7,375 bases of DNA. It comes from an uncultured Halieaceae bacterium. GTDB lineage: Bacteria > Pseudomonadota > Gammaproteobacteria > Pseudomonadales > Halieaceae. Of the stretch, positions 1-6,455 are shown in pieces. The position numbers and the translations under genes were made by a program. Position 1 is the first letter of the stretch; each line of letters opens with the position of its first letter. The notes under the pieces were generated by a model. It ran no database searches. It was not told where the DNA came from and was given only the letters and a program-made list of their open reading frames with translations. Location of the stretch: contig CALINF010000202.1 of assembly GCA_938045215.1 (NCBI GenBank), forward strand, positions 1 to 7,375, given 5' to 3'.

Positions 1-850
1 AGTGAGCATCCAATGCCGTTAGCATGTCGCCATTATTCAGGCAGCGGTTGTCCCTGGCCCGGGCTGCGGATAGCCAGAGCAGGCGCGGCAGCGCGGCAAA
101 GCGGGCGCTGTGGCTTGTCGCAAGATGCCCGGCAACCTCACTGTGAAAGAGCCATTGCGCCAGGGGTTGTTGCAAATTGTAGCCGATGGGCGAGGGCAGG
201 GTGCTGCCCTTTTTACGAAACAGATAGCCTCTGATTTCTACTTCCAGAGCGGGGTCAATTATGCCCAGCTCGGCCAGGATGGCTGTTGCCTCGGGGCGTT
301 GTCCCAGTTGGATCTGCTTATTCATCAGATGGCTTATTTTGCGATCCAGACGGTCGACGCTATTGGGCCCCCACCATTGTTGCCACTGGCTGGGCCCCGT
401 GGTGGTTTCGTCATCGATACCCAGAAAGTATTTAACCGCCAGCTCGAGATGCACATGCCGTTGACGCTCGTGGCAGTAGTACAGGCAGTCGAATTCACCC
501 AGCGTACGCCCGTTGGCTCTCACCGGCAGATTGTGGGCGACTAGATCAACTAGCGGGTCAGTTTCAAGGAAAAACTGCCACAGAGCCTCAAAATATAAGC
601 CCAGGCGGCGTGTAGGCGAACGCTCGAGCCATGTTTTCAATGGCGCCGGTTGCTGGTCCAGTTGGTACAGCCAGTCACGTCTGGCATCTGTAAGATCGAG
701 TGCGCAGTTGTCGATGCCCAGCTCACCCGTATTCAAAGAGCGGGTATGCAACAGTGGCTGAGCGAAACAGGCCCATGCCAGATCCCGTACTTGTTGATTG
801 CTGAAGTTGATAAGAGTACCTGCGCGTGATCTCGAGAGTGTGGTTATAAT
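1..850 (-). CDS. DUF1853 family protein, C-terminus cut by window edge
   Basis: The minus-strand frame (codons whose lowest coordinate is 2 modulo 3) is open from an in-frame TGA at 923-925 to the left edge and encodes a DUF1853-type protein of unknown function. Readable landmarks, in order, are FSNQQVRDLAWACFAQPLL near the N-terminus, RDWLYQLDQQP, RRLGLYFEALWQFFLE, a GEFDCLYY...HLELAVKYFLG block, and RLDRKISHLMNKQIQLG. The middle block looks like a PD-(D/E)XK nuclease core, with Asp at 488-490, Glu at 443-445 and Lys at 431-433; that role is inferred. No membrane segment or signal peptide is visible. About 283 codons are present from the proposed start, so probably only a short C-terminal piece is missing. 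There is no ATG, GTG or TTG upstream of the conserved VRDLAWA motif. I place the start at an ATT (850-848) because AAGGG sits five bases before it; ATA (847-845) and ATC (811-809) are alternatives. Taking the first TTG (751-749) would delete conserved sequence. It is divergent from nadK. Family assignment is confident; start and function are not. Confidence 0.85.
   Translation of the reverse strand, partial: MITTLSRSRAGTLINFSNQQVRDLAWACFAQPLLHTRSLNTGELGIDNCALDLTDARRDWLYQLDQQPAPLKTWLERSPTRRLGLYFEALWQFFLETDPLVDLVAHNLPVRANGRTLGEFDCLYYCHERQRHVHLELAVKYFLGIDDETTTGPSQWQQWWGPNSVDRLDRKISHLMNKQIQLGQRPEATAILAELGIIDPALEVEIRGYLFRKKGSTLPSPIGYNLQQPLAQWLFHSEVAGHLATSHSARFAALPRLLWLSAARARDNRCLNNGDMLTALDAH
845..850 (+). 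promoter_or_regulatory. Probable -10 box (TATAAT) for nadK
   Basis: A perfect TATAAT lies 33 bases upstream of the nadK ATG, which would put transcription start near 857 and give a leader of about 27 nt. No good TTGACA-like -35 element sits 16-18 bases upstream; a TTGATA at 807-812 is too far away (32-base spacer). TG dinucleotides just upstream are one base out of register for a classical extended -10. The box overlaps the proposed start codon region of the divergent DUF1853 gene. Confidence 0.45.
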
Positions 851-855
851 AGCAA

Positions 856-860
856 CCCTT
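856..860 (-). promoter_or_regulatory. Possible ribosome binding site for the DUF1853 gene (AAGGG)
   Basis: On the minus strand AAGGG lies five bases before an in-frame ATT (850-848). It is the best Shine-Dalgarno-like match upstream of the conserved N-terminal motif, and it is the reason for preferring ATT over the ATC at 811-809, which has only a weak AGG seven bases upstream. The functional role is inferred. Confidence 0.4.
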
Positions 861-883
861 AATACATCGTGGGTGTTTGAACT

Positions 884-1768
884 ATGCCAGCGTCTTTTGC
901 TTGTGTAGGACTGGTCGGCCGATCACAACGGGATGGGCTGGAGCCTGTTCTGGAAGAGTTGATCACCTTGTTGCACCTGCGTGGTCATGAAGTGCTGCTT
1001 GAAGAGCGACTCGCAGAACTGGTTCCCAGCTCTGAAGACCCCAGGCTGCCTATCGAAGAGATAGGAGCGCGCGCTGATCTGGTTATCGTGATCGGCGGCG
1101 ATGGCAGCTTGCTGGGAGCGGCCAGAACGCTGGCGCGCTTTGACCTACCCGTGCTGGGCGTTAACCGCGGTCGACTCGGTTTTCTGACCGATATTACGCC
1201 CGACGAACTCTCAGAGCAGGTGAGTGCTGTGCTGGACGGCGATTATGACCAGGAGAGCCGGTTTCTGCTGGATGCCACAGTTGTGCGCGGCGGTAAGGTC
1301 ATTGGGTCCGCCGATGCACTAAATGATGTGGTGGTGAACTCTGGCACCTCGGCACAAATGATTGAGTTCGAACTCTACGTGAACGATGTGTTTGTATATC
1401 GTCAGCGGGCCGATGGATTGATTGTATCCACGCCGACTGGGTCGACCGCTTATTCATTGTCAGGTGGTGGACCCATTATGCACCCGACCCTGGACGCGAT
1501 TGTGCTGGTGCCGATGTTCCCCCATGCCTTGAGCAGTCGGCCAATCGTTCTGGATGGCAACAGCGAGGTTCGCATCGATATCCTTGAGAGAAATCGCACA
1601 CATCCGCCAGTGACCTGTGATGGTCAGGTTAATCTGACGGCGCGTCCGGGTGACTCGGTTTCGATTGTAAAGAAACCACATCGCCTGCTATTGCTGCATC
1701 CCAAGGGCCACAGTTTTTACGCCAGTTGCCGCGATAAGCTGCGCTGGGGCGACGCGCTGGTCAACTGA
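884..1768 (+). CDS. nadK: NAD kinase (ATP-NAD kinase)
   Basis: This cytoplasmic enzyme phosphorylates NAD+ at the 2' position of the adenosine ribose to make NADP+, and so sets the supply of NADP(H). The 294-residue length is nearly that of the E. coli enzyme (about 292). Diagnostic motifs are all present: GGDGS at residues 71-75, GVNRGRLGFLTD at 92-103, the NE/D motif as N147-D148 in ALNDVVV, MIEFELYVND at 159-168, RADGLIVSTPTGSTAYSLS at 175-193 followed by GGGPI, LVPMFPHALSSRP at 208-220, and CDGQ at 245-248. The start at 884 aligns with the usual N-terminus (short leader, then a CVGLVGR strand). The ribosome binding site is weak, only GTGGG about ten bases upstream. It is divergent from DUF1853 and its TGA directly abuts the ATG of the rhomboid gene, so the two are probably co-transcribed. 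No key residue is missing. Confidence 0.97.
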   Translation: MPASFACVGLVGRSQRDGLEPVLEELITLLHLRGHEVLLEERLAELVPSSEDPRLPIEEIGARADLVIVIGGDGSLLGAARTLARFDLPVLGVNRGRLGFLTDITPDELSEQVSAVLDGDYDQESRFLLDATVVRGGKVIGSADALNDVVVNSGTSAQMIEFELYVNDVFVYRQRADGLIVSTPTGSTAYSLSGGGPIMHPTLDAIVLVPMFPHALSSRPIVLDGNSEVRIDILERNRTHPPVTCDGQVNLTARPGDSVSIVKKPHRLLLLHPKGHSFYASCRDKLRWGDALVN

Positions 1769-2620
1769 ATGACGTTTGCTCATACCGCTCTCAGCGTTGG
1801 CGTTGAGGAAGATCTTCTGCCGTTGAGCGCAGTGCTCAATCAGCGCGGTGTGGCTCATCGCGTGTTTGAAGAGCGTGGACAACAGGTGCTGAAAGTGACC
1901 AGCCCCGAAGCAGTGATGCAGGTGCAGAACTTGTATCAGGCCTGGCGATCGGGTGATGTGAAAATCGAGGTGACAAAGTCGTCGCGTATGCCGGCCCGGT
2001 CACCGGCGCAGTGGCTGCGTGTTGCGCCGGTGACGGCAGTGTTGATTCTGCTGTCGGTTGCCGGCTTTTTGCTGATCTACCTGCAGTTGCCACTCACGAT
2101 GTTGAGTCATTTTACGTTTTCGCCGTTTGTCGTAACTGGCGACTCGATAAGCTTCGGCGAGATGGGCGGACAGTACTGGCGTCTTGTAACCCCTGCGTTT
2201 CTTCACTTTGGCTGGTTGCACATCGTGTTTAACAGCCTTTGGTTGTGGGAGTTGGGGGCACGGGTGGAGCGTGTAATGGGTGGTTTGAATATGGTTGGTT
2301 TGTTTCTGGTGATCGCTATGGTCTCCAATGCCTGCCAGTATTTGTTTGGTGGTCCCAGCCTGTTTGGCGGTATGTCAGGGGTTGTCTACGGACTCCTTGG
2401 CTTTAGCTGGGCAGGCGCGAAAATCCAGCCAGCCTGGCAAATCGCTCCCCCCACAGGAATCATGTTGTTTATGGTGGGTTGGCTGGTTGTGTGTATGCTC
2501 GGTGTTGTCGAAGTGCTGGGTTTTGGCGCAATTGCCAACGCGGCGCATGTCGGTGGACTCGTTAGTGGCACTCTGCTGGGTGCAGTGTTCGCGTTTTCCT
2601 CCCGCTCGAGTACCTCCTAA
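1769..2620 (+). CDS. Rhomboid family intramembrane serine protease (GlpG-like)
   Basis: This is an inner-membrane serine protease that cleaves transmembrane substrates within the bilayer. It has 283 residues, close to E. coli GlpG (276), with the same plan: a soluble cytosolic N-terminal domain of about 80 residues, then a six-helix rhomboid core. By eye the membrane segments are near residues 84-108, 146-166, 172-193, 200-218, 229-248 and 252-276. The active-site pieces are all present: WRLVTPAFLHFGWLHIVFN (137-155; His146, His151 and Asn155 match the oxyanion-site residues of GlpG), the GMSG motif with catalytic Ser203, Tyr207 following it, and catalytic His260 in NAAHVGG. It should therefore be active. 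Its ATG begins on the base immediately after the nadK stop, so translational coupling is likely. The substrate is unknown. I leave the symbol blank because glpG in E. coli sits in an unrelated operon. Confidence 0.94.
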   Translation: MTFAHTALSVGVEEDLLPLSAVLNQRGVAHRVFEERGQQVLKVTSPEAVMQVQNLYQAWRSGDVKIEVTKSSRMPARSPAQWLRVAPVTAVLILLSVAGFLLIYLQLPLTMLSHFTFSPFVVTGDSISFGEMGGQYWRLVTPAFLHFGWLHIVFNSLWLWELGARVERVMGGLNMVGLFLVIAMVSNACQYLFGGPSLFGGMSGVVYGLLGFSWAGAKIQPAWQIAPPTGIMLFMVGWLVVCMLGVVEVLGFGAIANAAHVGGLVSGTLLGAVFAFSSRSSTS

Positions 2621-2636
2621 AAGGTGTTACACACGC

Positions 2637-2642
2637 TATAAT
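2637..2642 (+). promoter_or_regulatory. Possible -10 box (TATAAT) upstream of the DUF1315 gene
   Basis: A perfect TATAAT lies in the 48-nt gap between the rhomboid and DUF1315 genes, 27 bases before the ATG at 2669. No recognisable -35 element stands at 16-18 bases (2614-2619 reads CTCCTA-like sequence). If active, it would start a second transcript covering DUF1315, DUF2797 and pepN, independently of the nadK promoter. Confidence 0.35.
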
Positions 2643-2668
2643 CGCGTCTTTTTTTCAGGCACAGGTTT

Positions 2669-2935
2669 ATGGACTATCAGCAGGCGATTGACAAAATGTC
2701 GCCGGAAATTTATGAGAACCTTAAAAGATCTCTGGAACAGGGACGCTGGCCGGATGGCCGGCCTATGACGCCGGAGCCGCGCGAACATGCACTTGCGGCT
2801 GTTATTGCCTGGGGTGAAATTCACCTGCCAGAGCAAGAGCGTGTGGGGTTCATTGATCGAGGCAAGAAGGCCAGTGCATTTGAGGCCAAAACCCGAGAAA
2901 CCCCTCTAACCTGGAAAGACCGGGACGATCACTAA
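2669..2935 (+). CDS. yeaC: DUF1315 (YeaC-like) small protein
   Basis: This is an 88-residue protein of unknown function that I recognise as the YeaC/DUF1315 family from its N-terminal half: an amphipathic start (MDYQQAIDKMSPEIYENLKRSLEQG), then the family hallmark RWPDGRPMTPEPRE (26-39), then a helix ending in AVIAWGEIHLPEQERVG (44-60). The C-terminal third is charged (IDRGKKASAFEAKTRE) and ends TWKDRDDH. It has no cysteines, signal peptide or membrane segment, so it is presumably cytosolic. The start is supported by a weak AGG in ACAGG about four bases upstream and by the family's usual N-terminus. Its TAA stop is part of the TAAGGAG ribosome binding site of the next gene, implying co-translation with DUF2797. 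The function is not known, and the neighbourhood does not settle it. Confidence 0.9.
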   Translation: MDYQQAIDKMSPEIYENLKRSLEQGRWPDGRPMTPEPREHALAAVIAWGEIHLPEQERVGFIDRGKKASAFEAKTRETPLTWKDRDDH

Positions 2936-2939
2936 GGAG
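2934..2939 (+). promoter_or_regulatory. Strong ribosome binding site (AAGGAG) deciding a GTG start
   Basis: AAGGAG lies six bases before the GTG at 2946 and overlaps the TAA stop of the DUF1315 gene (TAAGGAG). It is the clearest Shine-Dalgarno in the window. It fixes the GTG as the DUF2797 start over the internal ATG at 2982, and it couples the two genes. Confidence 0.8.
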
Positions 2940-2945
2940 CAGTCT

Positions 2946-3779
2946 GTGGCAACTAATCTGGCAAGCGGCACGGTGCGCAAGATGCGCACAGAATTGGCCG
3001 AAACCGTGCAATACTATTTGAAATTTGGTGACAGTGAAGTTCCTGCCAATACGTTGTTGGGGCAGGCGATCGGCCTGGAGTACAACGGTTTGATCAACTG
3101 TATCCACTGTAGTCGCAAGACCAATAAGAGTTTTAGCCAGGGCTACTGCTACCCCTGTTTCAAGCGGCTGGCGCAGTGCGATACCTGCATCGTCAAACCC
3201 GAACTGTGTCATTACCACCTGGGGACTTGCCGCGAGCCCCAGTGGGGTGAGCAAAATTGTATGATCGACCATATTGTGTACCTGTCCAATACCTCCGGCG
3301 TGAAGGTTGGTATCACGCGCGGTAGTCAGGTGCCCACGCGGTGGATGGATCAGGGCGCAACTCAGGCCCTACCCATTTTTCGTGTCAGTAACCGCCTTCA
3401 GTCCGGAGAGGTTGAAACGACTTTCGCCAGGCACATTGCCGACAAGACTAATTGGCAGGCCATGCTCAAAGGTAATAACGATGATCGCGACCTGGAGGCA
3501 GAGCGCCTGCGCCTCATGGATGAGTGTGCCACTGAGATTGAGCTGCTGCGTGAGCGCAATGGCCTGCAGGCCATAACAGCACTGGAGAGCGAGGCGACAA
3601 CGCAGATTCGCTATCCGGTTCTGGAGTTTCCCACTAAAGTTAAGTCATTCAATCTGGACAAGACACCTGCGATATCAGGAACGTTGATGGGAATCAAAGG
3701 GCAGTACCTGATCTTCGATACCGGCGTGATCAATATGCGCAAATATGGCGGCTACCACGTCGCCCTCAACACATTGTGA
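2946..3779 (+). CDS. DUF2797 family cysteine-rich protein
   Basis: This 277-residue protein starts with GTG, is preceded by AAGGAG, and has no established function. Its first third is followed by a dense metal-binding block: Cys52-x2-Cys55, Cys68-x2-Cys71, Cys78-x2-Cys81, Cys88-His89-x-His91, Cys95 and Cys105. That is nine cysteines in 54 residues, enough for two zinc-ribbon-like sites. Immediately after comes DHIVYLSNTSGVKVGITR (108-125), then Arg132-Trp133 and a GEVETTFARHIADKTNW helix (154-170). This resembles the layout of GIY-YIG/T5orf172 nucleases (Y...KVGIT...R...E), an inference from pattern only. The rest contains a charged helix (about 176-204) and a beta-rich C-terminus ending near GGYHVALNTL. 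No signal peptide or membrane segment is seen, so it is presumably cytosolic. It sits ten bases after DUF1315 and eight before pepN, consistent with one transcript. Family call is confident; activity is unknown. Confidence 0.9.
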   Translation: MATNLASGTVRKMRTELAETVQYYLKFGDSEVPANTLLGQAIGLEYNGLINCIHCSRKTNKSFSQGYCYPCFKRLAQCDTCIVKPELCHYHLGTCREPQWGEQNCMIDHIVYLSNTSGVKVGITRGSQVPTRWMDQGATQALPIFRVSNRLQSGEVETTFARHIADKTNWQAMLKGNNDDRDLEAERLRLMDECATEIELLRERNGLQAITALESEATTQIRYPVLEFPTKVKSFNLDKTPAISGTLMGIKGQYLIFDTGVINMRKYGGYHVALNTL

Positions 3780-3787
3780 GATGAACT

Positions 3788-6436
3788 ATGCGTGATGCCA
3801 GCCCCAGCACCATTTTCCTGAAGGACTACCAGGTCCCTGCATTCCTGATCGACAACACAGATCTGGCTTTTGAACTACATGAAACAGAGACTGTTGTAAC
3901 AGCAACTTTGTCGATGCGGCGCAACCCGGAGAGTATATCGGTTGAATCGCTGCAACTGGATGGCCAGGATCTTGAGCTTTTGCAAATCGCCATCGACGGG
4001 GTTGATTTACCCGCCAGCAGCTACAGCCTGAATGATGAAGGTCTGGTTTTACATTCACCACCTGAGACATTTACGCTAATGACCCGCGTTCGCATACACC
4101 CTCAGGACAACACGTCGCTCGAGGGGCTGTATAAGTCGCGCACCATGTTTTGTACGCAGTGTGAGGCGGAAGGTTTTCGCAAGATTACCTTTTACCTGGA
4201 TCGACCCGATGTGATGTCAGTCTTTACTGTAAGCATCGATGCCGATATCGAGCGCTACCCGGTTTTGCTGAGTAACGGCAATCCGGTCAGTCGCAAAGAT
4301 CAGTCTGGCGGCAGGGCGGTTGCGGTTTGGCACGACCCCTTTCCCAAGCCGGCGTATCTGTTTGCACTGGTAGCCGGTGACCTGTCGCGCATAGAAGATC
4401 AGTTCACAACCTGTGGCGGTCGTGTCGTTGATCTGCACATTTACGTAGAAGAGAAAGACATCGCCAAGTGTGGGCATGCGATGCGCGCACTGCAAAAATC
4501 CATGCGCTGGGATGAGGAGGTCTATGGGCGCGAGTACGACCTTGATCTGTTCAACATCGTGGCAGTCGATGATTTCAATATGGGGGCGATGGAGAATAAG
4601 AGCCTCAATATTTTTAACACCTCCTGTGTATTGTGCAGTCCGCAGACAACAACCGATGCCGGTTTTCAGACCGTCGAAGCCATTGTTGCCCACGAGTACT
4701 TTCACAATTGGTCTGGTAACCGGGTGACGTGCCGTGACTGGTTTCAGCTCAGCCTCAAAGAGGGCTTCACCGTGTTTCGCGACGCCGAATTCTCTGCTGA
4801 CATGGGCTCGCGCACGGTCAAGCGGGTAGAGGACGTCACGGTACTGCGCACGCAACAGTTTGCAGAAGATGGTGGCCCCATGGCGCACCCGATTCGCCCG
4901 GATTCGTTCATAGAAATTTCCAATTTTTACACCGTGACGGTCTACGAGAAGGGCGCAGAGGTTGTTCGCATGATCCATACCTTGTTGGGGCCTGAAGCGT
5001 TTCGTCGTGGTTCCGACCTGTATTTTGAACGACATGACGGTTGCGCAGTGACCTGCGAGGACTTCGTCAAGGCAATGGAGGACGCGTCCGGTGTCGATCT
5101 CACTCAGTTCAGGCGCTGGTATTCACAGGCTGGCACGCCAACGGTCACGGCGCGGGGTTCTTATGATGAATCTGCGCGTACTTTCACGCTGACGGTCTCA
5201 CAGGAGTGTCCGGCTACGCCGGGGCAACCCAACAAACAACCGTTCGTGATACCAGTAGCGATGGGACTGCTCGGCGATGCTGGCAACCTGCGGTTGAACA
5301 TTGCCGATGAAGTGCCCGACCCTGAAGTAGCGGACAACACGCAGTGCGTTTTAATGCTTAACGAGCAGGAGCAGCAGTTTATATTTACCGATGTGCCAGA
5401 GCGCCCTGTGCCGTCGCTGTTGCGTGGTTTCTCAGCTCCGGTGCGCCTCGACTATCCCTACGCACGCAATGACCTGTATGCATTGATGAGTCGCGACGCT
5501 GACGGCTTTGTTCGCTGGGACGCTGGTCAGCAACTGATGGTCGCGGTATTAGGCGATCTGCAGGCCGATTCTGCCGCGCACGTTGATCCGCTGTTGCTAC
5601 AGGCCTGTGCCGACTTGTTGAAAGACACATCGCTGGACGCAGCGATGGTCGCCGATATGCTCCGGTTACCCTCAGAAAACTATCTGGCGGAGCTGGCTGC
5701 ACATCAAGGCGGCGCGGATGTTGATGCGATCCACCAGGCTCGGCAAACCGTGCGCAATGCTATTGGCTCGGCGCACGCACCGCTGCTATTGCAGCGTTAC
5801 CATGAGTTGGCAACCAACCACGCTTACGCCCCCGATGCCCAGCAGATTGCGGCGCGCAGTCTGCGCAACGTGTGTCTGGACTATCTGGCGGCCGCAGGCA
5901 GTGAAGGTGTCACGCTGGCGGTTGCACAGTTTGATGATGCTGACAACATGACAGATCGTCTCGCCGCTTTACGGGTGATTTCGTGGGAGGGCGATGACAC
6001 CCAGCGAGCGTCGACTCTGCAAACCTTCTATGACGACTGGCGCAGTGAAGCGCTGGTGGTCAATCAGTGGTTCCAGGTGCAGGCTTGTATTCCAGACGCG
6101 CAAGGTCTGGAGCGCGTGCAATCGCTGATGAGCCATGACGATTTCGATTTGCGTAACCCCAACAAGGTGCGCGCATTGGTTGGCGGCTTTGCCTCAAACA
6201 ATCCAGTGAATTTCCACCGCAATGATGGTGCAGGTTATGAGTTTTTGGCGGATATCGTGGTTGAGCTGGATGCGCGCAATCCGCAGATTGCCTCCCGTTT
6301 GCTGGCGCCGTTGACGAAGTGGCGCAACTACCCTAATCGGGCCGAGCTTATGTGCAAGGCGCTGGAGCGCATTGCGGCACAAACAGAGCTGTCGCCCGAT
6401 GTCTTTGAGGTGGTGAACAAAGCGCTAAAAAACTAG
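3788..6436 (+). CDS. pepN: Aminopeptidase N (M1 family zinc metallopeptidase)
   Basis: This cytosolic enzyme removes N-terminal residues from short peptides and is a main step in intracellular peptide recycling. It has 882 residues (E. coli PepN has 870) and is complete. Domains in order: N-terminal beta domain (about 1-198) containing CTQCEAEGFRKITFYLDRPDVM with the substrate N-terminus-binding Glu126; thermolysin-like catalytic domain (about 199-445) with GAMEN at 266-270, HEYFHNW at 302-308 (zinc ligands His302, His306; general base Glu303), LKEGFTVFRD with third ligand Glu325, and the transition-state Tyr386 in VYEKGAEV; a beta-sandwich (about 446-550); and an all-helical C-terminal domain to the end (SNPNKVRALVGGF-like and NPQIASRLLAPL motifs). 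The residue offset to E. coli is a constant +5 across the active site, supporting the ATG at 3788. The ribosome binding site is weak (GAG), so translation may depend on coupling to DUF2797, whose stop is eight bases upstream. It converges on batD with 19 nt between the stops. Confidence 0.97.
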   Translation: MRDASPSTIFLKDYQVPAFLIDNTDLAFELHETETVVTATLSMRRNPESISVESLQLDGQDLELLQIAIDGVDLPASSYSLNDEGLVLHSPPETFTLMTRVRIHPQDNTSLEGLYKSRTMFCTQCEAEGFRKITFYLDRPDVMSVFTVSIDADIERYPVLLSNGNPVSRKDQSGGRAVAVWHDPFPKPAYLFALVAGDLSRIEDQFTTCGGRVVDLHIYVEEKDIAKCGHAMRALQKSMRWDEEVYGREYDLDLFNIVAVDDFNMGAMENKSLNIFNTSCVLCSPQTTTDAGFQTVEAIVAHEYFHNWSGNRVTCRDWFQLSLKEGFTVFRDAEFSADMGSRTVKRVEDVTVLRTQQFAEDGGPMAHPIRPDSFIEISNFYTVTVYEKGAEVVRMIHTLLGPEAFRRGSDLYFERHDGCAVTCEDFVKAMEDASGVDLTQFRRWYSQAGTPTVTARGSYDESARTFTLTVSQECPATPGQPNKQPFVIPVAMGLLGDAGNLRLNIADEVPDPEVADNTQCVLMLNEQEQQFIFTDVPERPVPSLLRGFSAPVRLDYPYARNDLYALMSRDADGFVRWDAGQQLMVAVLGDLQADSAAHVDPLLLQACADLLKDTSLDAAMVADMLRLPSENYLAELAAHQGGADVDAIHQARQTVRNAIGSAHAPLLLQRYHELATNHAYAPDAQQIAARSLRNVCLDYLAAAGSEGVTLAVAQFDDADNMTDRLAALRVISWEGDDTQRASTLQTFYDDWRSEALVVNQWFQVQACIPDAQGLERVQSLMSHDDFDLRNPNKVRALVGGFASNNPVNFHRNDGAGYEFLADIVVELDARNPQIASRLLAPLTKWRNYPNRAELMCKALERIAAQTELSPDVFEVVNKALKN

Positions 6437-6455
6437 GCTCGACTCTTCAGCTTGC
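6437..6455. other. 19-nt convergent gap between pepN and batD, no clear terminator
   Basis: The stops of pepN (TAG, 6434-6436) and batD (TAA, 6456-6458) face each other across 19 bases. A six-pair inverted match with one G-U pair exists (CTAGGC at 6433-6438 against GCTTAG at 6454-6459), but the loop is 15 bases and there is no T-run on either side. I do not call a terminator; transcription may end inside the opposing genes or by Rho. Confidence 0.5.

Noticed and set aside
13..761. Several plus-strand open frames (73-144 codons) in the first 760 bases
   Set aside because: The minus-strand frame here is a well-conserved DUF1853 protein; the plus-strand frames overlap each other and have no recognisable motifs.
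2633..2655. Hairpin ACGC-TATAATC-GCGT followed by seven T residues, resembling a Rho-independent terminator
   Set aside because: The stem is only four base pairs and the loop is a perfect -10 box; a promoter reading is more likely than a terminator.
2328..2768. A 146-codon plus-strand frame running across the rhomboid and DUF1315 junction
   Set aside because: It is out of frame with two clear protein families and spans a probable promoter gap; the translation is Cys/Ser/Trp-rich with no coherent fold signal.
3781..3795. Four-codon frame ATG AAC TAT GCG TGA overlapping the pepN start, as a possible leader peptide
   Set aside because: It has no ribosome binding site, is very short, contains no stalling-type sequence, and follows the DUF2797 stop by one base; it is probably chance.
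441..4125. Recurrent CTCGAG hexamers (near 443, 622, 831, 2605 and 4118)
   Set aside because: Five copies in different genes, frames and contexts without regular spacing; consistent with chance for this base composition.
4217..5035. A 272-codon open frame on the minus strand opposite the pepN catalytic domain
   Set aside because: It lies wholly within the strongly conserved pepN coding region, its translation shows no recognisable domain, and it is explained by codon composition on the opposite strand of an intact gene.
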